64,000 nucleotides of DNA from JAOUGY01 sp963785075 (GCA_963785075.1 CAWATW010000006.1:62001-126000), one strand, 5' to 3'; positions 40,237 through 49,020 are shown, numbered from the stretch's first letter. Notes: generated from the sequence alone by a model not told the origin. Numbers and translations are program-made.

Positions 40237-42663
40237 TCACGACTGCGCCCTGGCGATCGCTTCCACGATGCGCTCGGGTGTGGCCGGCAGCTCGCGCATT
40301 CGCACCCCGAGCGGCGCCAGGGCGTCGTCGATCGCCGAGAAGATGGCGGCGGGCGCCATCATCCGACCACCTTCACCTCCACCCTTGATCCCGTATGGGG
40401 TGTAGGGCGACGGGGTCTCGTGGTGCCCACACTTGACGTGCGGGACATCCATCGAGGTTGGGATCAGGTAGTTGAGGAGCGTCCCCGACTGGAACTCTCC
40501 GTTCTCGTCGTAGACGAACTCCTCGTGCAACGCGGTGCCGATCCCCTGGGCGGTCCCGCCGATCATGTGCCCCTCCAGCGAACGAGGATTCACCATCGTC
40601 CCTGCGTCGTGGACCGCTGTGTAGTCGAGGAACGTCACCTTGCCCGTCTCGGGATCCACCTCGATCACCGCCACGTGACAGGCGTGCCCCATGAACGGGT
40701 AGAACACGCCCAGGTCCTTGCGGTCGTCGGACGGCATCGTCGTGTACGGATGGTCGAACACCTTGCTCGACTCCAGCCCGGACTCGATCTCCTCGGGCAA
40801 CGAATGTTTGAAGAGGTGGGCCATGATCGCCACCTCTCCCAGGGTCTTGCGGGCGTCGGGTGTGCCCTTCACCTGAATGCCACCGTCGACCCACTCCAGG
40901 TCGTCGACCGATGCCTCGAGCAGATGGCCGGCGATCTCGAACGCCTTCTGCTTGATCTTGGCCGAGGCCCCTTCGATCGCCCCGGCGATCATCACGGTGA
41001 ACCGGCTGCCACCGGGACCTGTGGCCGGGAGGCCCTGGTTGGATCCGGCGTACACGACGTTCACATCCATGGGGTCGACATCGAATTCTTCGGCAACCAG
41101 TTGAGCCGTCATCGTCTCGGGGGAGTTCCCCCAGAACGCGCACGAATACAGCGTGGCTGTGATCCCGCCCAGCGCATCGACCGCGAGGGTGACGCTCTCA
41201 GGCATCGACGTGACCGGTGCTCCGGGTTCATCGAACCAGAACCAGAACTCGGTGGCACTGAAGACGCTCCGTTCCTGAGCGGTGCACAACCCGATACCCA
41301 CATAGCGGCCCTCGGCTCGCGCCTTGTCCCGCTCGGCCACCCAGCGGTCCCAGTCGGCGAGTTCCAGTGCCTTGTCGAGAACCGACTCGTAGTCGCCCGA
41401 GTCGTACACGTTGCCCGTGGGGATGAAGTACGGGAACTGGTCGGGGGCGATGAAGTTCATCCGCCGCAAGTCCCGCGGATCCTTGTCGAGCTCGCGGCCC
41501 AGCACGTCCACCATCCGTTCGAGCATCCAGTTGTTGACCTCGGAGCCGAAACCCCGATAGGCGCCCTGCTGCGTCTTGTTCGTCAGCACCGCCTGCAGGT
41601 GATACTCGACCGCACCGATCCGATACGGTCCGGTCACCTGCGCCATGGCGTTGCCGTGGTGCCCCACACCGAACTGGATGTACGCCCCGTAGTCCTCGAT
41701 CGACTTGATCCGCAGGCCCGTCATCGTGCCGTCGCTCTTGGCGGCGAGCTCGACTTCGTAGTACCGGTCCGACCCATCGTGGTCGTTGTTGGACAGTGCG
41801 TCGGATCGATCCTCCATGTAGTGACACGGCATGCCGGTCACCTTCGACATCATCCCGGCGATGGCGGCCGGCTTCACGGCCCAGAGCTTCGATCCGAAGC
41901 TGCCGCCCGCCGGAACCGGATACACGTCGAGCTTGTTGCTGGGGACCTTGAGGGTACCGGCGAGCATGAACAGATAGCTGGTGAACGTGAGCGAGTTCTC
42001 CTGAATACGCATCATCCCGGTACCCGGGTCGAACGAGGCGATCGCCCCGACCGGCTCCAGCGGCTGACCACCGGATCGGCCCCAATGAAGGTGGTCCGAC
42101 ACGATCACGTCGGCGTCGGCGAACGCCTGATCCACCTCGCCGAACTGGAACAACCGCTCGTAGGCCACGTTGGTGCCGAGATCGTCGTGGACCAGCGGCG
42201 ACCCCTCCTTGGCGGCCTCCTCCGGGTGGCGGACGACCGGCAGGGGGTCGTACTCGACATCTATGAGAGCGCAGGCGTCTTCTGCGACGTACCGATCCAC
42301 CGCCGCCACCGCCACCACGCCTTCGCCCACGTACCGGACCTTGTCGACGGCCAGCACCCGCCAGGTGTGCTTGGAGGGATCGGGACCGAAATCGGGAAGA
42401 GGATCGCACAGGTCGAGCGCATCGCGACCCGTGACGATCGCTTCGACGCCGGCGAGTGCCTCGGCCGCCGAAGTGTCGATCGACACGATTCGGGCATGAG
42501 CATACGGGCTCTTGAGGATGGCGACCTGGAGGGTGCCTTTGGCGACCCGATCGGCGATGTACCCGCCACGACCCTGCAAGAACTTGGGGTCCTCGACCCG
42601 GCGAATCGACTTTCCGACCCACTTCGTCTCGGTCGGATGCTCTCGCACCTGCGGTGCCGTCAT
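40237..42663 (-). CDS. Xanthine dehydrogenase-family molybdenum hydroxylase, large subunit (set 2)
   Basis: 808 residues, CoxL-like in length and order. Elements: GKSIRRVEDPKFLQGRG at the start as in CoxL-type proteins, QPLEPVGAIA, GGSFGSK, GAYRGFGSEV, and KGGGEGGRMMAP, whose Glu is the active-site base. Form I CO dehydrogenases have a Cys-containing AYRCSFR loop. Here it is AYRGFG, so the protein is not a CO dehydrogenase but an aldehyde, heterocycle or carboxylate hydroxylase of unknown substrate. ATG 42661-42663 follows AGGAGGT. The open frame runs upstream to 43020 inside the Fe-S gene and is rejected. Confidence 0.92.
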   Translation of the reverse strand: MTAPQVREHPTETKWVGKSIRRVEDPKFLQGRGGYIADRVAKGTLQVAILKSPYAHARIVSIDTSAAEALAGVEAIVTGRDALDLCDPLPDFGPDPSKHTWRVLAVDKVRYVGEGVVAVAAVDRYVAEDACALIDVEYDPLPVVRHPEEAAKEGSPLVHDDLGTNVAYERLFQFGEVDQAFADADVIVSDHLHWGRSGGQPLEPVGAIASFDPGTGMMRIQENSLTFTSYLFMLAGTLKVPSNKLDVYPVPAGGSFGSKLWAVKPAAIAGMMSKVTGMPCHYMEDRSDALSNNDHDGSDRYYEVELAAKSDGTMTGLRIKSIEDYGAYIQFGVGHHGNAMAQVTGPYRIGAVEYHLQAVLTNKTQQGAYRGFGSEVNNWMLERMVDVLGRELDKDPRDLRRMNFIAPDQFPYFIPTGNVYDSGDYESVLDKALELADWDRWVAERDKARAEGRYVGIGLCTAQERSVFSATEFWFWFDEPGAPVTSMPESVTLAVDALGGITATLYSCAFWGNSPETMTAQLVAEEFDVDPMDVNVVYAGSNQGLPATGPGGSRFTVMIAGAIEGASAKIKQKAFEIAGHLLEASVDDLEWVDGGIQVKGTPDARKTLGEVAIMAHLFKHSLPEEIESGLESSKVFDHPYTTMPSDDRKDLGVFYPFMGHACHVAVIEVDPETGKVTFLDYTAVHDAGTMVNPRSLEGHMIGGTAQGIGTALHEEFVYDENGEFQSGTLLNYLIPTSMDVPHVKCGHHETPSPYTPYGIKGGGEGGRMMAPAAIFSAIDDALAPLGVRMRELPATPERIVEAIARAQS

Positions 42664-43151
42664 GATCCACCTCCTACCGCCGAGCTCTCTCTGATCTTGT
42701 GTGCCGCGTCCAGGATCGACTCGATGATGAACTGATATCCCGTACACCGGCACAGGTTCCCGGCGATCGCCTCTCGGACCTCGTCGGCGTCGGGGTCGGG
42801 ATTGGCGTCGAGGATCTCCTTTGCTCGCATGATCATTCCCGGCGTGCAGAACCCACACTGGAGTCCCTGGTTGTCCCAGAAGGCCTGCTGCAACGGGTGC
42901 ATCTGTGTGCCCTTGGCCAGTCCCTCCACCGTGGTGACCTCGGCGCCATCGGCCTGGATCGCAAACATGAGACACGACAAGACCGAAGTGCCGTCCACCA
43001 GCACGGTGCACGCACCGCACACCCCCTGCTCACACCCGGTGTGGGGACCGGTGAGCCCGAGATCGTCCCGGAGGAAGTCCACCAGGGCGATCCGGTCGCT
43101 CACATCGGCTGTGTGGGTCCGGCCGTTCACCGTCATCGTCACCTGGCTCAT
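42660..43151 (-). CDS. Molybdenum hydroxylase 2Fe-2S small subunit (set 2)
   Basis: 163 residues. First cluster: TGCEQGVCGACTVLVDG with a further Cys in VLSC. Second cluster: QCGFCTPGM and NLCRCTGYQ. It is CoxS-like and carries electrons between Mo and FAD subunits. ATG 43149-43151 overlaps the FAD-subunit stop by ATGA, and its own stop overlaps the large-subunit start by ATGA, so all three subunits are coupled. Confidence 0.95.
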   Translation of the reverse strand: MSQVTMTVNGRTHTADVSDRIALVDFLRDDLGLTGPHTGCEQGVCGACTVLVDGTSVLSCLMFAIQADGAEVTTVEGLAKGTQMHPLQQAFWDNQGLQCGFCTPGMIMRAKEILDANPDPDADEVREAIAGNLCRCTGYQFIIESILDAAHKIRESSAVGGGS

Positions 43152-44017
43152 TCCGCCCCTCCCGCTCGCTCGACCGCCGTGTTCAGTGCCCGCCTGATGC
43201 ACGAGCGGGCAACCCCCCTCCGGTACTCCCTTCCTCCGTGCACATCAGGCGGTGGGTCCAGGGCGGCGGCGGCCGATTCGGCGACCTGGGCGATCAGCTC
43301 GCTCGATGGGGTTTCCCCGACCATTGCCTGACCGGCATCGGAGGAGAGGGCGGTGGCGCCCACACCGCACATCCCAAGCCCGACCCTCTGCACGACCCTA
43401 TCGGCGATGTGGACGAGGGCCGCGGCCCCCGCAACCGGGAATCCGTTGTAGATGCGTGTCATCTCGGCGAAGGACGAGCCTGTTCCGTCGGGCCACACCG
43501 GGAATCGGGCTTCGACCACGATCTCATCGTCCGCCACGGCCGTGGAGAACGGCCCCGTGAGGAAGTCGGCGGCAGCGACGACCCGCTCACCTCTCGGACT
43601 GCGTACAACCACCTCGCCGCCCATGGCCAGCAGGGTGGCGGGCAGCTCGGCCGAAGGGTCGTGGTGGGCCAGCGAGCCGCAGACGGTCCCACGGTTTCTG
43701 ATCTGCTGGTGTCCCACGAGGCCGACCGCCTCGGTCACGAGTGGCGTGTCGGAACCGACCACCGACGAGGCCATCACGTCGGAGTACCTGGCGAGAGCCC
43801 CGATCGCCACGTGACCATCGGTGCGGGCGATGCCTTCGAGCCCGGCGATCCCGTTTATGTCGAGCAGGTGGGCGGGGTTGGCCAGCCGGAAACGCATGAG
43901 CGGGACCAGGCTCTGACCTCCGGCCAGGACCCGGCACTCGTCTGCCAGTTCCGCCTTGATGGTCAAGGCCTCCTCGATCGTCGCCGGTGCATGGTACGTG
44001 AACGGTGATGGCTTCAT
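43148..44017 (-). CDS. Molybdenum hydroxylase FAD-binding subunit (set 2)
   Basis: 289 residues, CoxM-like. LAGGQSLVPLMRFRLANP near residue 31 and IRNRGTVCGSLAHHDPSAELP near residue 105 are the two FAD-binding segments that define CoxM proteins and match them more closely than set 1 does. ATG 44015-44017. It is preceded by a 167-base gap (44018-44184) in which I see no gene and no convincing promoter; the cyclase gene upstream may still be in the same transcript. Confidence 0.93.
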   Translation of the reverse strand: MKPSPFTYHAPATIEEALTIKAELADECRVLAGGQSLVPLMRFRLANPAHLLDINGIAGLEGIARTDGHVAIGALARYSDVMASSVVGSDTPLVTEAVGLVGHQQIRNRGTVCGSLAHHDPSAELPATLLAMGGEVVVRSPRGERVVAAADFLTGPFSTAVADDEIVVEARFPVWPDGTGSSFAEMTRIYNGFPVAGAAALVHIADRVVQRVGLGMCGVGATALSSDAGQAMVGETPSSELIAQVAESAAAALDPPPDVHGGREYRRGVARSCIRRALNTAVERAGGAE

Positions 44018-44184
44018 CGCCTCCGCCTCTCTTGACGAGCTGGTTCTTCGAACCTACGCGTCACCGAGGAGTGCTCCACGGACGACCACGCCTAGATTTC
44101 GCGGGCGAATGATCGGTCAGGAGTGACCGAGGCCACGCCACACATCCCCTCCGATGGCCGACGGTCCACCGGAGCGGCCGCCGA

Positions 44185-44871
44185 TCAGTCGATGATTGCC
44201 ACCGCTCGTGTCGGCCCGCCGTGGGCACCTACGACCTTGAGGGGGAATCCCACGAACGTGAACCGGGTTCCGACCACCTCGGTGAGGATCAGGTTCTCGT
44301 AGTGGGTGATGTGCTCACGACGCCCCATCATGTGGACCGGGTAGGTGGTCGAGATCGGGTTGTCGGGGGTGGGCGAATCCACACCGAAGGCTTTGATTCC
44401 CTTCTCCACGATCCACTCGGCGGCTTCGGCACCGAGACCGGCGAAGCCCGACAGGTACCGCGAGTCGCCGGCGTACTTGTCGTAGGTGGCGGTGTAGAAG
44501 AAGCACAGATCTCCGGCGTTCACCTCGAGCCCCGCCTTCGACAGTCCCTGCTCGATGTGGTCGGGGGTGATGTCCGTTTGCTCCGGCACGGATGAGACGT
44601 CGATGCACACGGCCGGCCCGTAGAACAGATCGAGCGGCATCTCGTCGATGGTGGATGCGTCCGGGTCGGGGTCGAGATGGCTGAACGAGTCGACGTGCGT
44701 CGGCCCGTTGTCATTGAGCATGAAACCCCACGTCTGGAACGAGAATCCGCTGCTGAATCTGGGCGCGGTCTCCTCGTGGGTGGCGTGTTGGAACGTCACC
44801 GTCTTGAGGTGACCCGGATACACCTTCATGCCTTCGTAGATGGGCTGTGACAGATCGATCAACCGTGACAT
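44185..44871 (-). CDS. Cyclase family protein (kynurenine formamidase-like)
   Basis: 228 residues, the short branch of the cyclase/KynB family. It opens RLIDLSQPIYEGMKVYPG, typical of kynurenine formamidases. The metal-binding motif is NGPTHVDSFSHLDPD near residues 55-69, a slight variant of HxGTHxDxPxH. It hydrolyses amide-like bonds with a divalent metal. It differs clearly from the ~320-residue paralogue at 7606, so the two cyclases probably serve different pathways. ATG 44869-44871, 10 bases after the SDR stop. Confidence 0.92.
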   Translation of the reverse strand: MSRLIDLSQPIYEGMKVYPGHLKTVTFQHATHEETAPRFSSGFSFQTWGFMLNDNGPTHVDSFSHLDPDPDASTIDEMPLDLFYGPAVCIDVSSVPEQTDITPDHIEQGLSKAGLEVNAGDLCFFYTATYDKYAGDSRYLSGFAGLGAEAAEWIVEKGIKAFGVDSPTPDNPISTTYPVHMMGRREHITHYENLILTEVVGTRFTFVGFPLKVVGAHGGPTRAVAIID

Positions 44872-44881
44872 CGGTACTCCT

Positions 44882-45649
44882 TCAGTACATGACCACGCCG
44901 GCGTTGACGTTCAGATCCACCCCGGTCAGCGCCGACGACTGATCCGAGGCCAGATAGACGGCGGCATCGGCGATGTCGGAAGGCTGTGTGAGCCGCCCGA
45001 TCGGAGATTGCGCCGTGAACTCCGCTTCCACGACCGCCTCCGGCACCCCGCGCGCCTCGGCTTGGGCGCCGATCACCCAGTCGAGCCGCGGACCTTGAAC
45101 AAAGCCGGGAGAGATGAGGTTGACGCGAATCCCGTGCTTTCCGGCCTCCAACGCCAGAGTCCGAACGAGACCTACGAGCGCCATCTTCGTCGATGTGTAG
45201 GCCGTCCTCCCGTACAGCGGTCGCTTGCCCGAGATCGACCCGATCACGATCACCGAGCCGGATCCCCGATCGATCATGCCAGGAAGCAGGGCTCGCGCCG
45301 TGAGGAACACGCCTTTCACATTCACATCGAATGCCGCATCCCAGTCGCCGGGATCTAGTTCCCAGAGCACCCCGCTCGGACCACCGATGCCACTGTTGGC
45401 CACCACCACGTCGGCGGCACGCCCGGTCCCTTCGACGGCCGACGCCAACTCGGCGACCGAAGCCTCCGAGGTGACATCGGTTTCGACCACTACCGCGGTT
45501 CCGCCCCCGGCCTCCACCTGGGTGGCGGTCTCCGTGAGGTTGGTCCGATTGCGGGCTGCCAGCACCACGGTGTCGCCGAGCGCTCCGAACGAGGTGGCGA
45601 TGACCCGACCTATACCTTGGCTGGCGCCGGTGACGACAACGGTTCTCAT
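44882..45649 (-). CDS. SDR family oxidoreductase
   Basis: 255 residues, classical SDR: TGASQGIG at residues 7-14, NSG (in place of NAG) near residue 84, Ser in IGSISG and YTSTK (Tyr-x3-Lys). ATG 45647-45649 overlaps the stop of the HisD/HpsN-type dehydrogenase by ATGA. An SDR plus an HpsN-type enzyme is the arrangement of hpsO/P-hpsN for 2,3-dihydroxypropane-1-sulfonate, so successive oxidations of one polyol-like substrate are plausible (inference). Confidence 0.9.
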   Translation of the reverse strand: MRTVVVTGASQGIGRVIATSFGALGDTVVLAARNRTNLTETATQVEAGGGTAVVVETDVTSEASVAELASAVEGTGRAADVVVANSGIGGPSGVLWELDPGDWDAAFDVNVKGVFLTARALLPGMIDRGSGSVIVIGSISGKRPLYGRTAYTSTKMALVGLVRTLALEAGKHGIRVNLISPGFVQGPRLDWVIGAQAEARGVPEAVVEAEFTAQSPIGRLTQPSDIADAAVYLASDQSSALTGVDLNVNAGVVMY

Positions 45650-46941
45650 GGTGAATGCAACTCCGACATCTCCGGGAAGTACTCAGGATTCAGGCGCAAC
45701 CTGCAGCTGACGGCGTGTCCTTCCATCAACTCGGCGTCGGCGACAACCGCTGCATGCTCGGCAAGGTGAAGAGACCCTTCGCCGGTGCAGCGGGACGTCG
45801 TGACCGTCTTGAGGAACTTGCCCACCCACAGGCCGCCCGTGTACCGGGCAGCCCGCCTCGTGGGGAGCGTGTGGTTGGGGCCCATCGCCTTGTCGGCATA
45901 GGCGACCGTCGAATGCGTTCCGATGAAGAGGCTTCCGTAGTTGCTCAACCGCTCGACGAACCACTCGACGTCTCGGGTCTGGACCTCGAGGTGTTCGGGG
46001 GCAATGTCATCGGCGACGCGTCGCATCTCCTCGTCGTCCTCGCACAGGATTACCGTGCCGAAGTCACGCCATGCCTCTTCGGACACCTCCCGGGTCGGCC
46101 ATCGCTCGAGCCATCTGTCGACTTCTTCGATGGTGGCCCGGCCCACCTCCTCGGATGTCGTGGCGAGGATCGCCGGCGAGGTCGGGCCGTGCTCGGCCTG
46201 GCCCAACAGGTCGCAGGCGAGGATTCCGGGATCGGCGGAGTCGTCCGCGATGATCATGATCTCGGTGGGACCGGCGAGCAGGTCGATGCCGACCTCGCCG
46301 AAGAGCTGACGCTTGGCCTCGGCAACGTACGCATTTCCCGGTCCGACGATCATGTCGACTGGCTCTGCGTCTTCGAGCCCGAATGCCATTCCTGCGAGCG
46401 CCTGGACACCACCGACGCAGAAGATCTCATCGGCACCCGACTCGGCCATTGCCCACAACTGGGGTCGGTGCATACCGACCTCGTCCTTCGGAGGCGCAGC
46501 CGCCATGACTCGTGGCACGTCCGCCACCTTGGCGGTTGCCACCGTCATCACGGCGGACGCGATCAGCGGATATCGGCCCCCCGGCGAATACGCTCCAACG
46601 CTCCCGACCGGGATCCACTTCTGACCGAGGACGACGCCCGGGAGTGTCTCTGCTTCGAAGTCGACGAGCGTGTCGCGTTGAAGTCGGGCGAACCCGACGA
46701 CCTGGTCGATCAGGAACCGGGAGCTGTCCTCGACCGCCTGCTCCATCTCGGAGCGCGCCCGGTCGATCTCGGCTTCGCCGACCCGGAAGGACTTGGGGGA
46801 CCAGTTGTCCAGACGCTCCGACCAGCGGCGAACAGCAGCCGTGCCCTCTCGGGCAACTTCGGAGATGATTGTGGACACCGTCTCGGAGATCTCCAGCGTG
46901 ACCTCTTCAGGTGTCGACTGCGGTTGCTTCAAGTATTTCAT
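45646..46941 (-). CDS. HisD-family dehydrogenase, sulfopropanediol dehydrogenase (HpsN)-like
   Basis: 431 residues. The histidinol dehydrogenase fold is clear: SVGAYSPGGRYPL, VGPGNAYVAEAKRQLFG, LAGPTEI, LLGQAEHGP with the Gln/His metal ligands, IAPEHLEVQ with the catalytic Glu-His, and NHTLPT. The N-terminus (MKYLKQPQ) and LPGVVLGQKWIPVGSVGAY match HpsN-type catabolic enzymes better than biosynthetic HisD. No other his genes are near. HpsN oxidises a diol to an acid in two NAD-linked steps. The substrate here is uncertain because this subfamily is broadly misannotated. ATG 46939-46941. Confidence 0.88.
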   Translation of the reverse strand: MKYLKQPQSTPEEVTLEISETVSTIISEVAREGTAAVRRWSERLDNWSPKSFRVGEAEIDRARSEMEQAVEDSSRFLIDQVVGFARLQRDTLVDFEAETLPGVVLGQKWIPVGSVGAYSPGGRYPLIASAVMTVATAKVADVPRVMAAAPPKDEVGMHRPQLWAMAESGADEIFCVGGVQALAGMAFGLEDAEPVDMIVGPGNAYVAEAKRQLFGEVGIDLLAGPTEIMIIADDSADPGILACDLLGQAEHGPTSPAILATTSEEVGRATIEEVDRWLERWPTREVSEEAWRDFGTVILCEDDEEMRRVADDIAPEHLEVQTRDVEWFVERLSNYGSLFIGTHSTVAYADKAMGPNHTLPTRRAARYTGGLWVGKFLKTVTTSRCTGEGSLHLAEHAAVVADAELMEGHAVSCRLRLNPEYFPEMSELHSP

Positions 46942-47009
46942 GCACCCTGCTCCGTTCGACCGATGCTCAGGACTGCAATCGATTGCCGATCCGCGTCGAC
47001 CCTACTCCC

Positions 47010-47058
47010 GTTTTCGCGCACAAAGTGCGCGAATAGCGCACCTTTTGTGCGCGAAAAC
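47010..47058. repeat. Long imperfect palindrome, 21-bp stem with nested palindromes
   Basis: Left arm 47010-47030 (GTTTTCGCGCACAAA then GTGCGC) pairs with 47036-47058 around the loop GAATA, with a single 2-base bulge (47042-47043). The left arm itself contains a perfect 9-bp palindrome, TTCGCGCAC and GTGCGCGAA around AAA. It lies between the minus-strand hydrolase stop (47079) and the next gene's start (46941). It could be a terminator, an attenuator or a protein binding element. Confidence 0.75.
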
Positions 47059-47078
47059 CCGTCCGGGGCGGGGGCTGG

Positions 47079-47963
47079 CTAGCGGAGGTGACGGTCGAGA
47101 AACTCGATGATCCCGTCGATTGCCCTCGTCTGCACCTCGTCGAGCTCGAGGGTCCCATCGGGCCGCGTGATCGGATAGATGTAGCCGTGGAGAGGGTGAT
47201 CCCAGTCGACCCACTCGGCGTCCTTCCCGGCCTCGGCCAGCATGTCGTAGGAGGTGCGGAACACACCCTGGAGCTCGTCGTCGACGCGACCCATCACGAG
47301 GATTGGGGTTTCGATGCCGGCCACTCGCTTGCGGGCCAGATCCTCGTCGATGCGCCCTCGGACCTTGTCGACCTCCACCATCATCATCGACTCGATGTCA
47401 CGTAGACCCGTGTCGGGGTTCACGTGGGCGGTTTCATCGGGACTGAGTGCCAGGTACTCGTGCGACGCCGGCTCGCTCGCCACCGCCGCCGCCAGCCCGT
47501 GATACTCCGACGTGATCTTCATCACCATCTCGCCGCCATGGCTCATACCGATCATCGCCACCCGGTCCGGGTCAGCGTCGTCGAGCCCTTTCACGTATTC
47601 GATGATGGCGATCTCGTCCTCGTACTCGAGAGGCGAGCGGTTGAACAGCCCTCGCCCCTGTCGCATGTCTCGAACGAGTTCCCCACCGTTGTTGTAGCCG
47701 AGCTCGACTTCGGTCCTGTACCGCGTCCAGGCGCAGGCGTATCCGGCGTCGACCAGCCGATCCATGATGTGCCGGCGCTCGCGGACCGCCGACCTCAGCC
47801 AATCGACTCCCCCACCGCCATTGCCGGAGGCCAACAGAACGACGGGGAACGGACCTTCACCGTCTGGTCGCCGAAGCGCCATAGGCGCGTAGAGACCGTC
47901 CCAGGTCTCCACCATGTGGATCTCGACCGGCATACCGTCTTCGAGCGTCTCGTGCACGATCAT
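47079..47963 (-). CDS. Alpha/beta hydrolase, dienelactone hydrolase-like
   Basis: 294 residues. The hydrolase core has VVLLASGNGGGG as oxyanion region, nucleophile elbow GMSHGG with the catalytic Ser, and a C-terminal His in HPLHGY. The middle region is long, as in dienelactone hydrolase or BAAT-like peptidase/esterase proteins. I start at ATG 47963, which has GAGGGA at good spacing; GTG 47981 is possible and would add six residues. It is followed by the strong palindrome at 47010-47058, so it may be a monocistronic gene. Confidence 0.87.
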   Translation of the reverse strand: MIVHETLEDGMPVEIHMVETWDGLYAPMALRRPDGEGPFPVVLLASGNGGGGVDWLRSAVRERRHIMDRLVDAGYACAWTRYRTEVELGYNNGGELVRDMRQGRGLFNRSPLEYEDEIAIIEYVKGLDDADPDRVAMIGMSHGGEMVMKITSEYHGLAAAVASEPASHEYLALSPDETAHVNPDTGLRDIESMMMVEVDKVRGRIDEDLARKRVAGIETPILVMGRVDDELQGVFRTSYDMLAEAGKDAEWVDWDHPLHGYIYPITRPDGTLELDEVQTRAIDGIIEFLDRHLR

Positions 47964-47999
47964 CGCATCACCGTCCCTCACGTTTGAACGACCTCCGAC

Positions 48000-48323
48000 T
48001 CAGGCCTCCGAAGCGGCCGGCTCCCACTCGACGCGAGGCGCGTCGCCCCACAACCGTTCCAATCCGTAGAAGTCCCGGGGTTCCTGCTGAAACACATGGA
48101 CGATGACGTCGCCGTAGTCGAGGAGCACCCACTCGGCCTCCGCCTGACCCTCGGACCGGAGTGGTCTTCGATCGAGGTCCTTCAGCTTCTCGTGGACGGT
48201 CTCGGCCAGCGTCTGCACGTGGGGCCGAGAAGTTCCTGTGACGATGACGAACACTTCCGTGATCTGAAAGAGGTCGCCGACATACAACAGTGAGATGTCG
48301 ATGCCCTTCTTGTCATCGAGCAC
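48000..48323 (-). CDS. rsfS: Ribosome silencing factor RsfS
   Basis: 107 residues from GTG 48323. VFVIVTGTSRPHVQTLAE and EWVLLDYGDVIVHVFQ, then RDFYGLERLWGDAP, are unmistakable RsfS signatures. It binds ribosomal protein L14 and blocks subunit joining under starvation. The N-terminal helix of RsfS is missing from this start, yet the same frame continues 13 codons upstream (DNPRDLARLIAD follows) to a strong TAGGAGG site at 48368-48374 with GTC at the start position. So the true start may be GTC 48362 or reflect a base error. It follows nadD, the usual order. Confidence 0.92.
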   Translation of the reverse strand: MLDDKKGIDISLLYVGDLFQITEVFVIVTGTSRPHVQTLAETVHEKLKDLDRRPLRSEGQAEAEWVLLDYGDVIVHVFQQEPRDFYGLERLWGDAPRVEWEPAASEA

Positions 48324-48413
48324 ATCGGCGATGAGCCGGGCGAGGTCTCGTGGATTGTCGACGGTTTCCTCCTAGGAACAGTTGGACCCGGGATGTTACC
48401 GGATGACGATCGC

Positions 48414-49001
48414 CTACTCCTGGGTGATGTCCCCGGTCCGGTAGAGATCATTGGACACGATGTACCTCCACACCGGATCCACGACCAGGAAGCGGATCGA
48501 TTTGCCCTCGGCCGCCCGCTCACGGATCTCGGTTCCGGACACGTCCAGTAGCGGCATGTCCAACCATGTTGCGTCGGGCACTGCCGCCTCGACCGCCGTC
48601 GGATCGGTACCCGGTCTCGGCAGAACCGCGATTCGAGCCCGTCGAACGACATCCTCCCACCGGTGCCAACTCTGCAACCCGGCGGCGGCGTCGGCTCCCA
48701 TGACCCACACGAGGTCATCGCCGGCGGGGAACGACTCGAGCGTGTCGATGGTGAACGTCCATCCGTCGCGTCCCACCTCGCGATCGTCGGCCTGGAAGTA
48801 CTCGACTCCGGCAGTGGCGAGCCGGATCATCTCCATACGCCGGTGTCCCGGCGTCACCATGCGACCCGACTTCTGCCAGGGCGCACCCGCCGGCACGTAG
48901 GTGACCTCGTCCGCCCCCAACTGACGGTAGGCCACCTCGCCTGCAACCAGGTGTGCGATGTGGGGCGGATCGAACGTCCCTCCGAGGAGTACTCGTCGCA
49001 T
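48414..49001 (-). CDS. nadD: Nicotinate-nucleotide adenylyltransferase
   Basis: 195 residues. LLGGTFDPPHIAHL at residues 5-18 is the nucleotidyltransferase motif (GxFxPxHxxH). VSGTEIRERAAEGKSIRFLV is the C-terminal ISxTxIR-like ATP-binding motif. It converts nicotinate mononucleotide + ATP to deamido-NAD. ATG 48999-49001; the frame extends upstream to 49142 but not conserved. In most actinobacteria it follows proA in the obg-proB-proA-nadD-rsfS order. Here obg and proB are 12.5 kb to the right and proA is not visible. Confidence 0.95.
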   Translation of the reverse strand: MRRVLLGGTFDPPHIAHLVAGEVAYRQLGADEVTYVPAGAPWQKSGRMVTPGHRRMEMIRLATAGVEYFQADDREVGRDGWTFTIDTLESFPAGDDLVWVMGADAAAGLQSWHRWEDVVRRARIAVLPRPGTDPTAVEAAVPDATWLDMPLLDVSGTEIRERAAEGKSIRFLVVDPVWRYIVSNDLYRTGDITQE

Positions 49002-49020
49002 GGCCGGCAGGATACGCCGG

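Noticed and set aside
40420..42735. Long plus-strand open frame opposite the molybdenum hydroxylase large subunit
   Set aside because: It mirrors the codon structure of the real gene, has no recognisable motif, and has no ribosome binding site.
40237..44017. Aerobic CO dehydrogenase (CoxMSL)
   Set aside because: Subunit order and size fit, but the active-site loop is AYRGFG, without the Cys of form I CO dehydrogenase.
45646..46941. Histidinol dehydrogenase of histidine biosynthesis (hisD)
   Set aside because: N-terminal features fit HpsN-type catabolic enzymes and no his genes are present.
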